DNA of 64,000 nt from Mycolicibacterium sp. P9-64. GTDB lineage: Bacteria > Actinomycetota > Actinomycetes > Mycobacteriales > Mycobacteriaceae. The stretch spans positions 62,001-126,000 of the forward strand of contig NZ_NPKO01000006.1 of the NCBI RefSeq assembly GCF_008329605.1, in the 5' to 3' direction. The position numbers were made by a program, and so were the translations under genes. The notes beneath the pieces are model-generated. The model worked only from the letters and a program-made list of their open reading frames with translations, was not told where the DNA came from and did not search any database. This document shows, piece by piece, positions 1 through 7,784 of the stretch. Numbering within the stretch: position 1 is the first letter of the stretch; each line of letters starts with the position of its first letter.

Positions 1-387
1 GCCAACGCGGGCAACCCGCCACAGTCGGCGACGTGTCAAGAGGATCTGATCGGCGAGGTCGGCAGGACCGCCAGGTGCGACGTGGTGATGACCGACGCGA
101 ACTGCTTCCAGCCGATCATCACCGTCAGCCGAGTCGACGGCAGCACCGTTGACTACGAGATGACGCCGGCAATCTCGCAGGAGCAACTCGAGAAGGACGT
201 CGCCCGGCTCGTCACCCAAAACTCCGGTGACCATGTCGATTCCGTCGCGTGCGAGTCGGGGCTGGAGGGCAGGGTCGACGCGATCGCGCACTGCGACGTC
301 GATGCCGGGGGCACCAAGGCCCGCCGCACCGTGCGCGTCACGGAGGTGTCGGGCCTGACGATGGACTTCAGTCTGACGGCGGAGTGA
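1..387 (+). CDS. DUF4333-type secreted protein, C-terminal part (5' end outside window)
   Basis: The reading frame is open from the first base, so the gene starts upstream and only about 128 residues are visible. These look like the end of one DUF4333-like unit followed by a second one: each has a central cysteine in a short 'ARCDV' or 'AHCDV' strand and ends in a hydrophobic strand (TVDYEM, TMDFSL). Mycobacterial DUF4333 proteins are usually exported or lipid-anchored and have no known activity; whether this copy has a signal peptide cannot be seen. The last 20 bases overlap the 3' end of the convergent GntR gene. An ATG at 82 lies inside the domain and is not the start. Confidence 0.7.
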   Translation, partial: ANAGNPPQSATCQEDLIGEVGRTARCDVVMTDANCFQPIITVSRVDGSTVDYEMTPAISQEQLEKDVARLVTQNSGDHVDSVACESGLEGRVDAIAHCDVDAGGTKARRTVRVTEVSGLTMDFSLTAE

Positions 388-1075
388 CGCTGCTCTTCGC
401 CTCGTCGATGATCGCGCGCATGGCCCGTTCCGCGCCGGCCCCGTCGCGCAGCCGGATGGCGCGGGCAACCTCGTCGTGCAGCTCGATGGCGACCGGGTTC
501 GGCGTCTCCGGCATCAAGCCGTGATGGGTGCGGCCGGTGAGGATCTCGGCGACGACGCCGTTGAGCGCGCGGAACATCTCATTGCCGCTGGCCTCGAGCA
601 GGGTCTGGTGAAAGACCTTGTCCGCCAACAGATAGGACTCCAGATCCCCTGAGCGGCCATGCACCACCATGTCTGACACCGCGGCGGCCATGATGCGGCA
701 GTGATGCGGGTTGGCACGTTGTGCGGCAAGCGCGGCCGCCGCAGGCTCGAAGCCCCGTCGAAGCTCGGAGAGCGAGATCAGCTGAGCTGACCGGTCGCTT
801 GAGCTGAGTCGCCAGCGAATCACCCTGGGGTCGAACACGTTCCACAGTTCGGCAGGCTGGATGGTGATGCCGACGCGCCGTCGGGAGGCGACAAGGCCCA
901 TCGACTCGAGGACGCGGATGGCTTCGCGGGCGACGCTGCGGGACACGCCGTGTTGAGCGCTGACGCCGTCCAGATTGATCACGTGACCGGGGGGAAGGTC
1001 GCCGGCGACGATCTGGGTGCCCAGCGCGGTCAGAACGCTGTCGTGCAGCGCGCTGAGGCTTGCTTGCTGGGCCAC
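368..1075 (-). CDS. gntR: GntR-family (FadR subfamily) transcriptional regulator of the gluconate locus
   Basis: 235 residues. An N-terminal winged helix-turn-helix (about residues 10-75, with GVSRSVAREAIRVLESMGLV) is followed by an all-helical FCD effector domain (about 95-225; 'FEPAAAALAA', 'DKVFHQTLLEASGN', 'ELHDEVARAI'). The length and FCD domain fit the FadR subfamily, which usually represses sugar-acid genes and is released by the substrate or its phosphorylated form. It is divergent from gluconokinase and gluconate permease genes, and a palindrome matching the FadR-subfamily consensus lies between them, so repression of that operon, and probably of itself, is the likely role. Confidence 0.85.
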   Translation of the reverse strand: MAQQASLSALHDSVLTALGTQIVAGDLPPGHVINLDGVSAQHGVSRSVAREAIRVLESMGLVASRRRVGITIQPAELWNVFDPRVIRWRLSSSDRSAQLISLSELRRGFEPAAAALAAQRANPHHCRIMAAAVSDMVVHGRSGDLESYLLADKVFHQTLLEASGNEMFRALNGVVAEILTGRTHHGLMPETPNPVAIELHDEVARAIRLRDGAGAERAMRAIIDEAKSSVTPPSD

Positions 1076-1138
1076 GGATACATCTTCTCATAGGCAGGCC
1101 TGGCGTTATTAAAAACGTACCTTTACGTGTTTCCATTG

Positions 1139-1155
1139 CAATAGTCAGACTATTG
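1139..1155. promoter_or_regulatory. GntR/FadR-type operator, 17-bp perfect palindrome
   Basis: CAATAGTC-A-GACTATTG is a perfect inverted repeat about one base. Its core TAGTCAGACTA (1142-1152) fits TNGTNNNACNA, the FadR-subfamily consensus, at every fixed base. It lies 64 bp upstream of the GntR start and 38 bp upstream of gluconokinase. A second, smaller inverted repeat (ACGTA-cctt-TACGT, 1115-1128) lies on the gntR side and may be part of the promoter region. Confidence 0.7.
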
Positions 1156-1192
1156 ATGCAGACTGTGTGACGGCAAGCACAAGCGGGTAGGT

Positions 1193-1714
1193 ATGGCCCG
1201 GAGAGGTGGAGTGGTGGCGTCACCAGTAGTCGTGATGGGCGTGTCCGGATCGGGGAAGTCGACGGTCGGAGCGGCGGTCGCCCAACGTCTGCGGGTGCCC
1301 TTCGCCGATGCCGACGACTTCCACCCCGCCGCCAACATCGCCAAGATGTCCGCCGGGCACCCGCTGAATGATGATGACCGTCGGCCATGGCTGGAGACCA
1401 TCGGCGACTGGCTGGCGCAGCGATGCGGCACCGGCGGGGTGATGAGCTGCTCTGCCCTCAAGCGCACCTATCGCGATCAACTGCGCCAGCACTGCCCGCA
1501 AGTGGAGTTCCTCCATCTGGTCGGCACGCCGGAGGTCATCGGTCGCAGACAGGCCAGCCGCCCGGGGCACTTCATGCCGCCGTCCCTATTGAAGTCGCAG
1601 TTCGACACCCTCGAGCCGCTCGAATCAGACGAACGCGGCGTAGACGTCGACGTCGACCAGGACATCGACGCCATCGTCGAAACGTATCTATCCCGCACCA
1701 ATCAGGAGCACTAG
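1193..1714 (+). CDS. gntK: Gluconokinase, GntK family
   Basis: 173 residues, the usual size for the short P-loop gluconokinases that turn D-gluconate and ATP into 6-phosphogluconate for the pentose-phosphate pathway. Walker A is GVSGSGKST (about residues 16-24). The family signatures 'DADDFHP', 'KMSAGHPLNDDDRRPWL', 'SCSALKRTYRD' and 'RPGHFMPPSLLKSQFDTLE' are all present. GTG codons at 1211 and 1214 follow an AGAGGTGG-like ribosome-binding site and are alternative starts that would keep the P-loop intact. The stop codon touches the permease start, so the two are co-translated. Confidence 0.92.
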   Translation: MARRGGVVASPVVVMGVSGSGKSTVGAAVAQRLRVPFADADDFHPAANIAKMSAGHPLNDDDRRPWLETIGDWLAQRCGTGGVMSCSALKRTYRDQLRQHCPQVEFLHLVGTPEVIGRRQASRPGHFMPPSLLKSQFDTLEPLESDERGVDVDVDQDIDAIVETYLSRTNQEH

Positions 1715-3115
1715 ATGATCTCGGGCATTACATTCCTCGCTGACGACGCGCCGAAGCTCACCGAACCGGTGGCCTCGGGCTGGCAGCTGATCCTGGCCTT
1801 CCTCGCCGGTATCGCGGTGATCGTCGTACTGATCACCATCGTCAAACTGCACCCGTTCCTGTCGCTGCTCTTCGGCGCCTTCACGGTTGGCATCGTCGCG
1901 GGGGAGAATCTGCAGACGGTATTGACCTCATTCGCAAAGGGTTTCGGTGATACCGCGGCAAGCGTGGGCATTCTGATCGCCCTGGGTGCCATGTTCGCCA
2001 AACTTCTGGCCGACTCCGGTGGCGCCGACGAGATCGTCGACACCATCATCGGCCACTCGTCGCCGCGGATGTTGCCATGGGCAATGGCGTTGGTGGGCGC
2101 GATCATTGGCCTTCCGATGTTCTTCGAAATCGGTCTCGTCTTGCTGATGCCCGTCATCTACCTGGTCTCCCGGCGGTCGCAGCTCTCCCTGATCACCGTC
2201 GGAATCCCGGCTCTGGCAGGCCTTTCCGCGATGCACGGCTTCGTGCCACCGCATCCCGGCCCACTGACCGCCATCAGCTTGCTGCACGCCGACCTGGGTC
2301 TCACCCTGGCGCTCGGCGTCGCGGTCGCCATCCCGACCATCGTCGTTGCAGGCCCGCTGTTCGGGAAGCTCGCGGGCCGCTGGGTCGTGGTGGACGCGCC
2401 GGACACGTTCGACGCGGACCGATTCGACGACGACGCTTCGCGGCGGCGACCGTCGTTCGGCATCACGTTGTTGAGTGTCCTGCTGCCGGTGGTGCTGATG
2501 CTCGGCAAGGCGCTCGCGGACATCTTCATCGACGACAAGAAGCAGTGGCTCCGTCAGGTCCTGGACACCCTCGGCACGCCGCTCATCGCATTGCTTCTCG
2601 CGGTGATCGTCGGCATGTTCACCCTGGGACGCGGCGCAGGCATGACGCGCAACGAGCTGACCAAGTGCATCGAATCAGGTCTCCCGCCGGTGGCGGGCAT
2701 CATCCTGATCGTGGCGGCCGGTGGCGGTTTCAAGCAGGTTCTGGTCGACAGCGGCATCGGCACGTTGCTCGCACGCTGGGCCGAAGGGGCGAACTTCTCG
2801 GTCATCCTGCTGGCGTGGATCCTCGCGGTGCTGATCCGGTTGGCCACGGGCTCGGCGACCGTCGCGACCATCACGGCATCGTCGCTCATCCTGGGACTGG
2901 TCGAGGGCATGCCCAGCAGTCAGGTGTCGCTGGTGGTGCTGGCCGTCGGCGCCGGGTCGCTGTTCTTCTCGCACGTCAACGACGCCGGCTTCTGGTTGGT
3001 CAACCAGTACTTCCGGCTCAGCGTGGGTCAGACGATCAAGACCTGGTCGATCATGGAGACCGTGCTATCGGTCAGCGGGTTGATCGTGGTCCTGCTCCTG
3101 GACCTGGTGATCTGA
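1715..3115 (+). CDS. gntP: Gluconate permease, GntP family
   Basis: 466 residues with about twelve to fourteen hydrophobic segments along the whole length; typical GntP stretches include 'HGFVPPHPGPLTAI' and 'RLATGSATVATITASS', the second being the conserved C-terminal GntP loop. These are inner-membrane H+ symporters for gluconate and related sugar acids. The ATG follows the gntK stop directly with no spacer. With gntK it makes a two-gene uptake-and-phosphorylation operon under the divergent GntR. Confidence 0.92.
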   Translation: MISGITFLADDAPKLTEPVASGWQLILAFLAGIAVIVVLITIVKLHPFLSLLFGAFTVGIVAGENLQTVLTSFAKGFGDTAASVGILIALGAMFAKLLADSGGADEIVDTIIGHSSPRMLPWAMALVGAIIGLPMFFEIGLVLLMPVIYLVSRRSQLSLITVGIPALAGLSAMHGFVPPHPGPLTAISLLHADLGLTLALGVAVAIPTIVVAGPLFGKLAGRWVVVDAPDTFDADRFDDDASRRRPSFGITLLSVLLPVVLMLGKALADIFIDDKKQWLRQVLDTLGTPLIALLLAVIVGMFTLGRGAGMTRNELTKCIESGLPPVAGIILIVAAGGGFKQVLVDSGIGTLLARWAEGANFSVILLAWILAVLIRLATGSATVATITASSLILGLVEGMPSSQVSLVVLAVGAGSLFFSHVNDAGFWLVNQYFRLSVGQTIKTWSIMETVLSVSGLIVVLLLDLVI

Positions 3116-3121
3116 GAGGGC

Positions 3122-3532
3122 TCAGCCCTTGACCACCTGGGTGCCGCCGGCGAGCTCGTCGTGCTTGCCCTGCTTGGTGGGACTGCCGTTGATCGTCACC
3201 GCGATGACGATGATCGCGATGAAGGCGAGCAGGCCACCGACGAACGGGATGATCGTCAGCACCGTGAACGCGTTGCGGATCGCGGACTGAGTCAGATCGG
3301 GCTTGGCGGCGCCGGCCGGGCCGTGCACGCTCAGGCCGAGCACCTTCTTGCCGGGCGTCCAGCCTTGGGTGACTTCGAACGCCACGTAGTAGACGAAGGT
3401 GAGCAACCCGGTGAACAGGCCCGTCATCCAGATGTTCGACTGAAGGCTCAGCGCAAACAGCACGATGGACCCGACGACGCCGATGATGATGCCGTCGATC
3501 AGGCGGGCGAGAAAACGAAGGCCGGAGCTCAG
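3122..3532 (-). CDS. RDD-family membrane protein, probably starting at CTG
   Basis: 136 residues if read from the CTG at 3530-3532. The RDD-type motif 'LRFLARLIDGIIIGVVG' sits just after this codon. The nearest GTG (3461-3463) would delete that motif and the first membrane helix. No ATG, GTG or TTG exists between the upstream in-frame stop and the motif. The CTG overlaps the stop codon of the DoxX-like gene as CTGA, exactly like the ATGA overlaps elsewhere in the window, which suggests translational coupling. Three hydrophobic segments and 'TPGKKVLGLSVHG' support the RDD family, which has no firm general function. Confidence 0.75.
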   Translation of the reverse strand: MSSGLRFLARLIDGIIIGVVGSIVLFALSLQSNIWMTGLFTGLLTFVYYVAFEVTQGWTPGKKVLGLSVHGPAGAAKPDLTQSAIRNAFTVLTIIPFVGGLLAFIAIIVIAVTINGSPTKQGKHDELAGGTQVVKG

Positions 3533-4377
3533 CGCCAGCGGCGCTTCCGTGCCTCGGTCTTGGCCGCGTCGGCCAGTTCACCGCTGCGCTCCCTGGCCAG
3601 GCTGGCCAGTTCGGGTCCACGGTCCCTGGCCACCTCGGCCAGATCGACGCTGCGTTCGCGAGCCGCCTCGGCTAGTTCTGAGCCGCGTTCGCGTGCAAAC
3701 TTGGCGATTTCGGGCCCGCGCTCGCGGGCCACCTCGGCGAACTCAGTGCCCCGCTCGCGGGCGACATCGGCCAGCTCGGAACCGCGTTCGAGCGCCAGAT
3801 GAGCAAACTCGCGCCCTCTTTCGGCACCGATCTGCAGTCCGTGCCCCACCTTCTCGGCGAGGACGCCGTCGGCGAGCGCGCTACCCGATGCCGCGCCGAC
3901 CGGCAGAGCGGTCGCCACGGCCTCGGTGACCTTGCGAGCTGCCCGACGGCCTCGCCAGCCCAGCGATGGCTTGCCCTCGGTGTCGACGGCCGCGATGATC
4001 AGACCACCGAGCAGGCTGATGTCGGCCACGAAGGCCCGCCGCTGTTCGGCCTTGCGGGCAGGATCGCCCTCGGACCAGAACGTGTTTGCGCCAAGGCTTC
4101 CCGGCACCACGCTGACCGCGAGCGCCACCGATGCGACGCGCGGCAACCGGCCGGTGGCGAGCAGAAGCCCGGCGCCGATCTGCACGGCACCGTTCACTCG
4201 CGCCACCGTCTCGGCGTTCGTCGGCACGTGCGGCCCGACGGGATCGGGCAGTTTGGCAAGGCCTGCGAGGGCGGGGCGCGCAGCGTCGGCCGCAGGCTTG
4301 GGGCTGCGCAACGCCTCCACGCCGCGCCCGACGAAGGTCGCAGCCAACATGGGACGGGCGATTCGTCTGATCAACAT
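3529..4377 (-). CDS. DoxX-like membrane protein with a C-terminal 11-residue repeat tail
   Basis: 282 residues. The first about 150 form a DoxX-like membrane domain (MLIRRIARPMLAATFVGRGVEAL, then 'VARVNGAVQIGAGLLLATGRLPRVAS' and 'ADISLLGGLIIAA'). Residues 186-273 are eight tandem 11-residue units of the type ERG-x-E-L-A-x-V-A-R, followed by a basic end (KTEARKRRWR). DoxX proteins are small four-helix membrane proteins of uncertain, often redox- or thiol-stress-linked role; the repeat tail is not part of the usual domain. The 4-base CTGA overlap couples it to the RDD gene downstream. Confidence 0.75.
   Translation of the reverse strand: MLIRRIARPMLAATFVGRGVEALRSPKPAADAARPALAGLAKLPDPVGPHVPTNAETVARVNGAVQIGAGLLLATGRLPRVASVALAVSVVPGSLGANTFWSEGDPARKAEQRRAFVADISLLGGLIIAAVDTEGKPSLGWRGRRAARKVTEAVATALPVGAASGSALADGVLAEKVGHGLQIGAERGREFAHLALERGSELADVARERGTEFAEVARERGPEIAKFARERGSELAEAARERSVDLAEVARDRGPELASLARERSGELADAAKTEARKRRWR
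3559..3822 (-). repeat. Eight 33-bp coding repeats (11-residue hendecads) in the DoxX-like gene
   Basis: The units read ERGREFAHLAL, ERGSELADVAR, ERGTEFAEVAR, ERGPEIAKFAR, ERGSELAEAAR, ERSVDLAEVAR, DRGPELASLAR and ERSGELADAAK. The strict 11-residue period, alternating acidic and basic residues and regularly placed Leu/Phe/Ile/Val/Ala predict a long amphipathic or coiled helix of about 88 residues. The repeats have diverged at base level, so the array is not a recent expansion. Confidence 0.85.
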
Positions 4378-4443
4378 GGCGGCGGGATTCCCCAGCCGAC
4401 GGCGTCACAAACCTCGGTCACTCATGACCGCGCCGAATGCCGC

Positions 4444-4776
4444 TCAGTAGTTGTTGCAGGTACCCGCAACTTGGAAGATCAGCCCGGTGTATTGCTGAAG
4501 CGCCGGCACAGTCTGCGCTTGCGCAACCATGGCCCGACGCCCTTCCGGCGGCGACGCGACGAGCTGTTGCAGCCACGCATTCGCAATCGGGTTGGAGGTC
4601 ACCTGGTTGGCAGCATCCGGGTTTTCTGCGTTCAACGCCGCCATTACCTGGGGATAAGTGCACGTCGAATTGACGATCGGGCTCACATCCGGTGAAGCGG
4701 AGGCGATCCCGGCACCAGCAGTCAGCGCGAACGCCAAACCACAAGACCCCGCAACCAGTTTCGTCATCATTCGCAT
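4444..4776 (-). CDS. Secreted hemophore-like protein, TB8.4 (Rv1174c) type
   Basis: 110 residues, the same size as M. tuberculosis Rv1174c (TB8.4). A Sec signal peptide (MRMMTKLVAGSCGLAFALTAGAGIASA) is followed by a short mature domain with two cysteines (STCTYPQV and the terminal GTCNNY) that could form one disulfide. 'QVMAALNAENP', 'SPIANAWLQQLVASPPEGRRAM' and the CNNY end match the hemophore-related family of Rv0203 and Rv1174c. Heme binding is known for Rv0203 but has to be inferred here. The upstream 178 bp are AT-rich for this genome and carry no clear IdeR box. Confidence 0.85.
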   Translation of the reverse strand: MRMMTKLVAGSCGLAFALTAGAGIASASPDVSPIVNSTCTYPQVMAALNAENPDAANQVTSNPIANAWLQQLVASPPEGRRAMVAQAQTVPALQQYTGLIFQVAGTCNNY

Positions 4777-4954
4777 TCTCGTCTACCTTCCGATACCTCA
4801 GCCCGACCCACCCTGAAGACATTCAGCGGAATGCAGAATGTCGTCGATGATTCAACGCTACCAGTGTTACCAGCCGCTAATGGATTATCGGCAGCTTAAT
4901 TACACTAGCTAAGAGCGTAATCGGCGCCGTTGCCGTCGGCGTTACAGCCGGCCG

Positions 4955-5791
4955 TCAATCAGGTCGTCCAGCCAGCAGGACTTGGCTGAGCCGGGTGGTG
5001 GTGGCCACGCCGTCGTCGTAGCCGCCGGCACTGCCGAGGGCATTCATCACCGCAAGCGTGTACCGCTGACCTGGCCCTGCGAAACCGACCGAGTTCGCCA
5101 CCCAGCCGCCCTGCTCGAGCGACCACCCGTCCTTGTTGCCAGGCGCCATCGCCGGGCCCGCGCCCCACACCCCCCACTGCTGGTTCGGCGCGACGTGCTG
5201 CAACTGGTCGACGATCCAGGCGGTGTCGGCGGGGTCGAGGCCGGTCAGCGTGTAGTTGATCAACCGGTCGAGGTCGTCGGTCGTGGATTTCTGAAAACCC
5301 CAGTAGGGAAAGGTGCTGCTGAACCCGCGTCGTGGCTGCAGATCGGTCATCCCGTACCTCGGGAAGTCGGCGTTGAAGGTGCGGTGGTCGCTGCCCCCGT
5401 GGCGCGTCCAGAGCGTGTCGGCGGCGTCGTCGTCCGACGAGTGCATCATCGCGGCCATCAGACTCCGATCGGAGTCGGTCAAGGTCACGAGGCCTGCGCG
5501 CTGGCGCGTGAGCAGATCGACCACCATCGCCAACTTGATCGTCGACGCAGTCCAGATCAGCTCGCCGGCATGCGAATTGCGATACGTCGCACCCGTTCTG
5601 CGGTCGCGCAGGACGTAGCCGACCGATCCCGGGCGGGTGGCCAGATAGGCGTCTGCGGCGGCAACGCGGTCCTGCAGGTCGCAATCCGAGGCGGCAGGAC
5701 CGGGAGCGCAGTCCGCTGCAGCGGTCGGCGGCGGCGCTAGCGCGGTCACCACGAGGGCGGTCAGCGCCGCGGCGAGGAAGGAGCATCTCAC
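4955..5791 (-). CDS. Exported serine hydrolase resembling class A beta-lactamase (LppW-like)
   Basis: 278 residues. A Sec signal peptide (about 1-26, ending TAAADC) leads into a beta-lactamase/transpeptidase fold. The S83-x-x-K86 motif (STIK) and the second-loop triad S119-D-D121 in place of SDN are visible. The third motif reads K220-D-G222 instead of KTG, and no obvious omega-loop glutamate (ExxLN) is seen. Real beta-lactamase activity is therefore doubtful; a penicillin-binding-like or unknown cell-wall hydrolase role fits better. Cysteines at 28 and 37 could pair. It is divergent from the xylulokinase. Confidence 0.7.
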   Translation of the reverse strand: MRCSFLAAALTALVVTALAPPPTAAADCAPGPAASDCDLQDRVAAADAYLATRPGSVGYVLRDRRTGATYRNSHAGELIWTASTIKLAMVVDLLTRQRAGLVTLTDSDRSLMAAMMHSSDDDAADTLWTRHGGSDHRTFNADFPRYGMTDLQPRRGFSSTFPYWGFQKSTTDDLDRLINYTLTGLDPADTAWIVDQLQHVAPNQQWGVWGAGPAMAPGNKDGWSLEQGGWVANSVGFAGPGQRYTLAVMNALGSAGGYDDGVATTTRLSQVLLAGRPD

Positions 5792-5842
5792 CGCACCAGC
5801 TTCGCACTACGCTGGACGTCCCAAGACATCCGAGGAGGTTGC

Positions 5843-7240
5843 GTGACGCTCGTCGCGGGAATCGATTCGTCCACCCAGTCCTGCAAGGTGGTGGTGTGCG
5901 ACGCCGACACCGGCGCAACGGTGCGCACCGGTTCGGAGCCGCACCCAGGCGGCACCGAGGTCGACCCCGCGCATTGGTGGTCGGCCCTGCAGAAGGCGGT
6001 CGCCGCCGCCGGTGGTCTCGACGACGTGGAGGCCATCTCCGTCGGCGCCCAACAGCACGGCATGATCTGCCTCGACGAGTCCGGCGTGGTGGTGCGTGAC
6101 GCCCTGCTGTGGAATGACACCCGCTCCAGTGGAGCGGCAGCCGACCTGGTCGCCGAACTCGGCGGTGCAGGGGAGTGGGCGAAGCGGGTCGGGGTGGTGC
6201 CGGTCGCGGCAATCACCGCAGCCAAGCTCCGCTGGCTGGCCGACCACGAGCCGAGGAACGCCGACGCAACGGCCGCGGTCTGCCTTCCACACGATTGGCT
6301 CACCTGGCGACTGGCCCAGGCCACCGACCTCGCCGACCTGCGCACCGACCGCAGCGATGCCAGCGGAACCGGGTACTTCGCCGCCGAGGGCGACGAGTAT
6401 CACCCCGATCTGCTCATGCTCGCCCTTCGCGGCCGCAACCCCCACCTGCCCGAGGTGCTCGGGCCGAACGGAGCCGCGGGGCAGACGGGCACGGGGGCGG
6501 TGCTCGGCCCCGGCGCGGGCGACAATGCCGCCGCGGCGCTCGGCATCGGCGCTGGCCCAGGGGACTGCGTGGTCTCACTCGGCACGTCGGGGGTGGTGAG
6601 CGCGGTCGGTGACGCCGCGCCGCACGACGCGTCGGGTCTGGTCGCGGGCTTCGCCGACGCGACGGGCAGGCAGCTACCGCTGGTCTGCACGCTCAACGGC
6701 GCTCCGGTGCTGGCCGCCGTCGCGACAATGCTGGGGGTGGACTTCGACGAACTCGACCGGCTCGCACTGTCGGCTCCGGCAGGAGCCGAAGGGCTCGTAC
6801 TGGTGCCCTACTTCGATGGCGAACGCTCACCGAACCTGCCCGACGCCGCAGGGGCGCTGCATGGGGTGACGACGCGAAACCTGGTTCCTGCCAACGTTGC
6901 TCGGGCCTCGGTCGAGGGACTGCTCAGCTCGATGGCCTACTGCGTCGACCGGATCACCGAGCAGGGCGTGCGCGTCGAGCGCGTAATCCTGGTCGGTGGT
7001 GGTGCGCGCTCGGAGGCCGTCCGGCGGATCGCCCCGCTGATCCTTGGCATGCCGGTGCACGTCCCGACGCCGGCGGAGTACGTCGCACTCGGTGCGGCCC
7101 GGCAGGCGGCGTGGACGCTGTCGGGCGCCGATGCACCGCCGTCGTGGTCGATAGGGGCGACGGTGACCTACGCCGGAGATCCGACGCCCGAGGTGGTCGA
7201 GCGGTATCACAGCGTGCAGGCGTTGACCGTGGGGCAGTGA
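5843..7240 (+). CDS. xylB: Xylulokinase, FGGY family
   Basis: 465 residues, starting at GTG 8 bases after a GAGGAGG ribosome-binding site. FGGY-kinase elements are visible: the N-terminal phosphate loop 'GIDSSTQSCKVVV', 'ISVGAQQHGMICLD', 'LLWNDTRS', the C-terminal phosphate motif 'VVSLGTSGVVSAV', and 'VILVGGGARSEAVRRIAPLILG' near the C-terminal adenosine site. The family phosphorylates D-xylulose to xylulose 5-phosphate in the cytoplasm. No xylose isomerase or sugar transporter adjoins it, so another ketopentose or polyol is possible. Confidence 0.88.
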   Translation: MTLVAGIDSSTQSCKVVVCDADTGATVRTGSEPHPGGTEVDPAHWWSALQKAVAAAGGLDDVEAISVGAQQHGMICLDESGVVVRDALLWNDTRSSGAAADLVAELGGAGEWAKRVGVVPVAAITAAKLRWLADHEPRNADATAAVCLPHDWLTWRLAQATDLADLRTDRSDASGTGYFAAEGDEYHPDLLMLALRGRNPHLPEVLGPNGAAGQTGTGAVLGPGAGDNAAAALGIGAGPGDCVVSLGTSGVVSAVGDAAPHDASGLVAGFADATGRQLPLVCTLNGAPVLAAVATMLGVDFDELDRLALSAPAGAEGLVLVPYFDGERSPNLPDAAGALHGVTTRNLVPANVARASVEGLLSSMAYCVDRITEQGVRVERVILVGGGARSEAVRRIAPLILGMPVHVPTPAEYVALGAARQAAWTLSGADAPPSWSIGATVTYAGDPTPEVVERYHSVQALTVGQ

Positions 7241-7253
7241 GCAGACAGCTCTG

Positions 7254-7267
7254 GTGCCTTAAGTCCC
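7254..7267. promoter_or_regulatory. Candidate DosR box upstream of the Ddn-like gene
   Basis: GTGCCTTAAGTCCC matches 12 of 14 core positions of the DosR consensus GGGACTWWAGTCCC; the right half is perfect. It lies 57 bp upstream of the ATG at 7325, a suitable distance for an activator site. A weaker copy, GGGACTTGCCTCCG (7297-7310, 10 of 14), follows 43 bp downstream. The neighbouring genes belong to families that are DosR targets in M. tuberculosis. Confidence 0.5.
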
Positions 7268-7324
7268 TTTCCCGCCGTCCGGTCGGCCCTTTCCCGGGGA
7301 CTTGCCTCCGACGATCATCGACGC

Positions 7325-7729
7325 ATGGCCACCGACACCATGACCCCGTTCAGACACGCGGTGCGCATGTTCAACAAGCACGCGCTCAATCCGCTGATGA
7401 TGAATCTCGCCGGCCGCAAGCACTGGTATGCAGCGGTGATTCGACACACCGGGCGCCGGTCGGGAAAGCGCTACGCCACCCCAGTGGTGGCCGACCGCGT
7501 CGCGGGCGGCTTCATCCTTCCGCTTCCGTACGGCACCGGCGTCGATTGGCTACGCAACGTGCTTGCTGCGGGGCGCGCGAATTTGACGGTCGCCGGCGAG
7601 ACCTTCGACGTCTTCGATCCTGAGATCATCGACGCCACAACGGCTATGCCACAGCTTTCTGCCCGTCGTCGACGGGCGTTTCAACGCTTCGGCATCGCCG
7701 ACTTCGTCAAGGTACGGCTGGCCGAATGA
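7325..7729 (+). CDS. Deazaflavin (F420)-dependent nitroreductase-family protein, Ddn-like
   Basis: 134 residues. The Ddn/split-barrel signature is visible in 'RHTGRRSGKRYATPVVADRVAGGFILPLPYGTGVDWLRNVLAAGRANLTVAGE'. Family members use reduced coenzyme F420 to reduce quinones or nitro compounds at the membrane. An ATG at 7340 is an alternative start. Two DosR-box-like palindromes lie upstream, and the Rv2629-like gene starts 55 bases downstream on the same strand, so both may be one hypoxia-induced unit. Confidence 0.8.
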   Translation: MATDTMTPFRHAVRMFNKHALNPLMMNLAGRKHWYAAVIRHTGRRSGKRYATPVVADRVAGGFILPLPYGTGVDWLRNVLAAGRANLTVAGETFDVFDPEIIDATTAMPQLSARRRRAFQRFGIADFVKVRLAE

Positions 7730-7784
7730 CGTTCGTTGAAGGCGCTGGTCTCAACGGATGTACTAGGTGGAAGTAGGGAAAGTC

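Noticed and set aside
4777..4954. IdeR iron box upstream of the hemophore-like gene
   Set aside because: The AT-rich stretch contains TTA and CTAA pieces but no sequence close to the 19-bp IdeR consensus.
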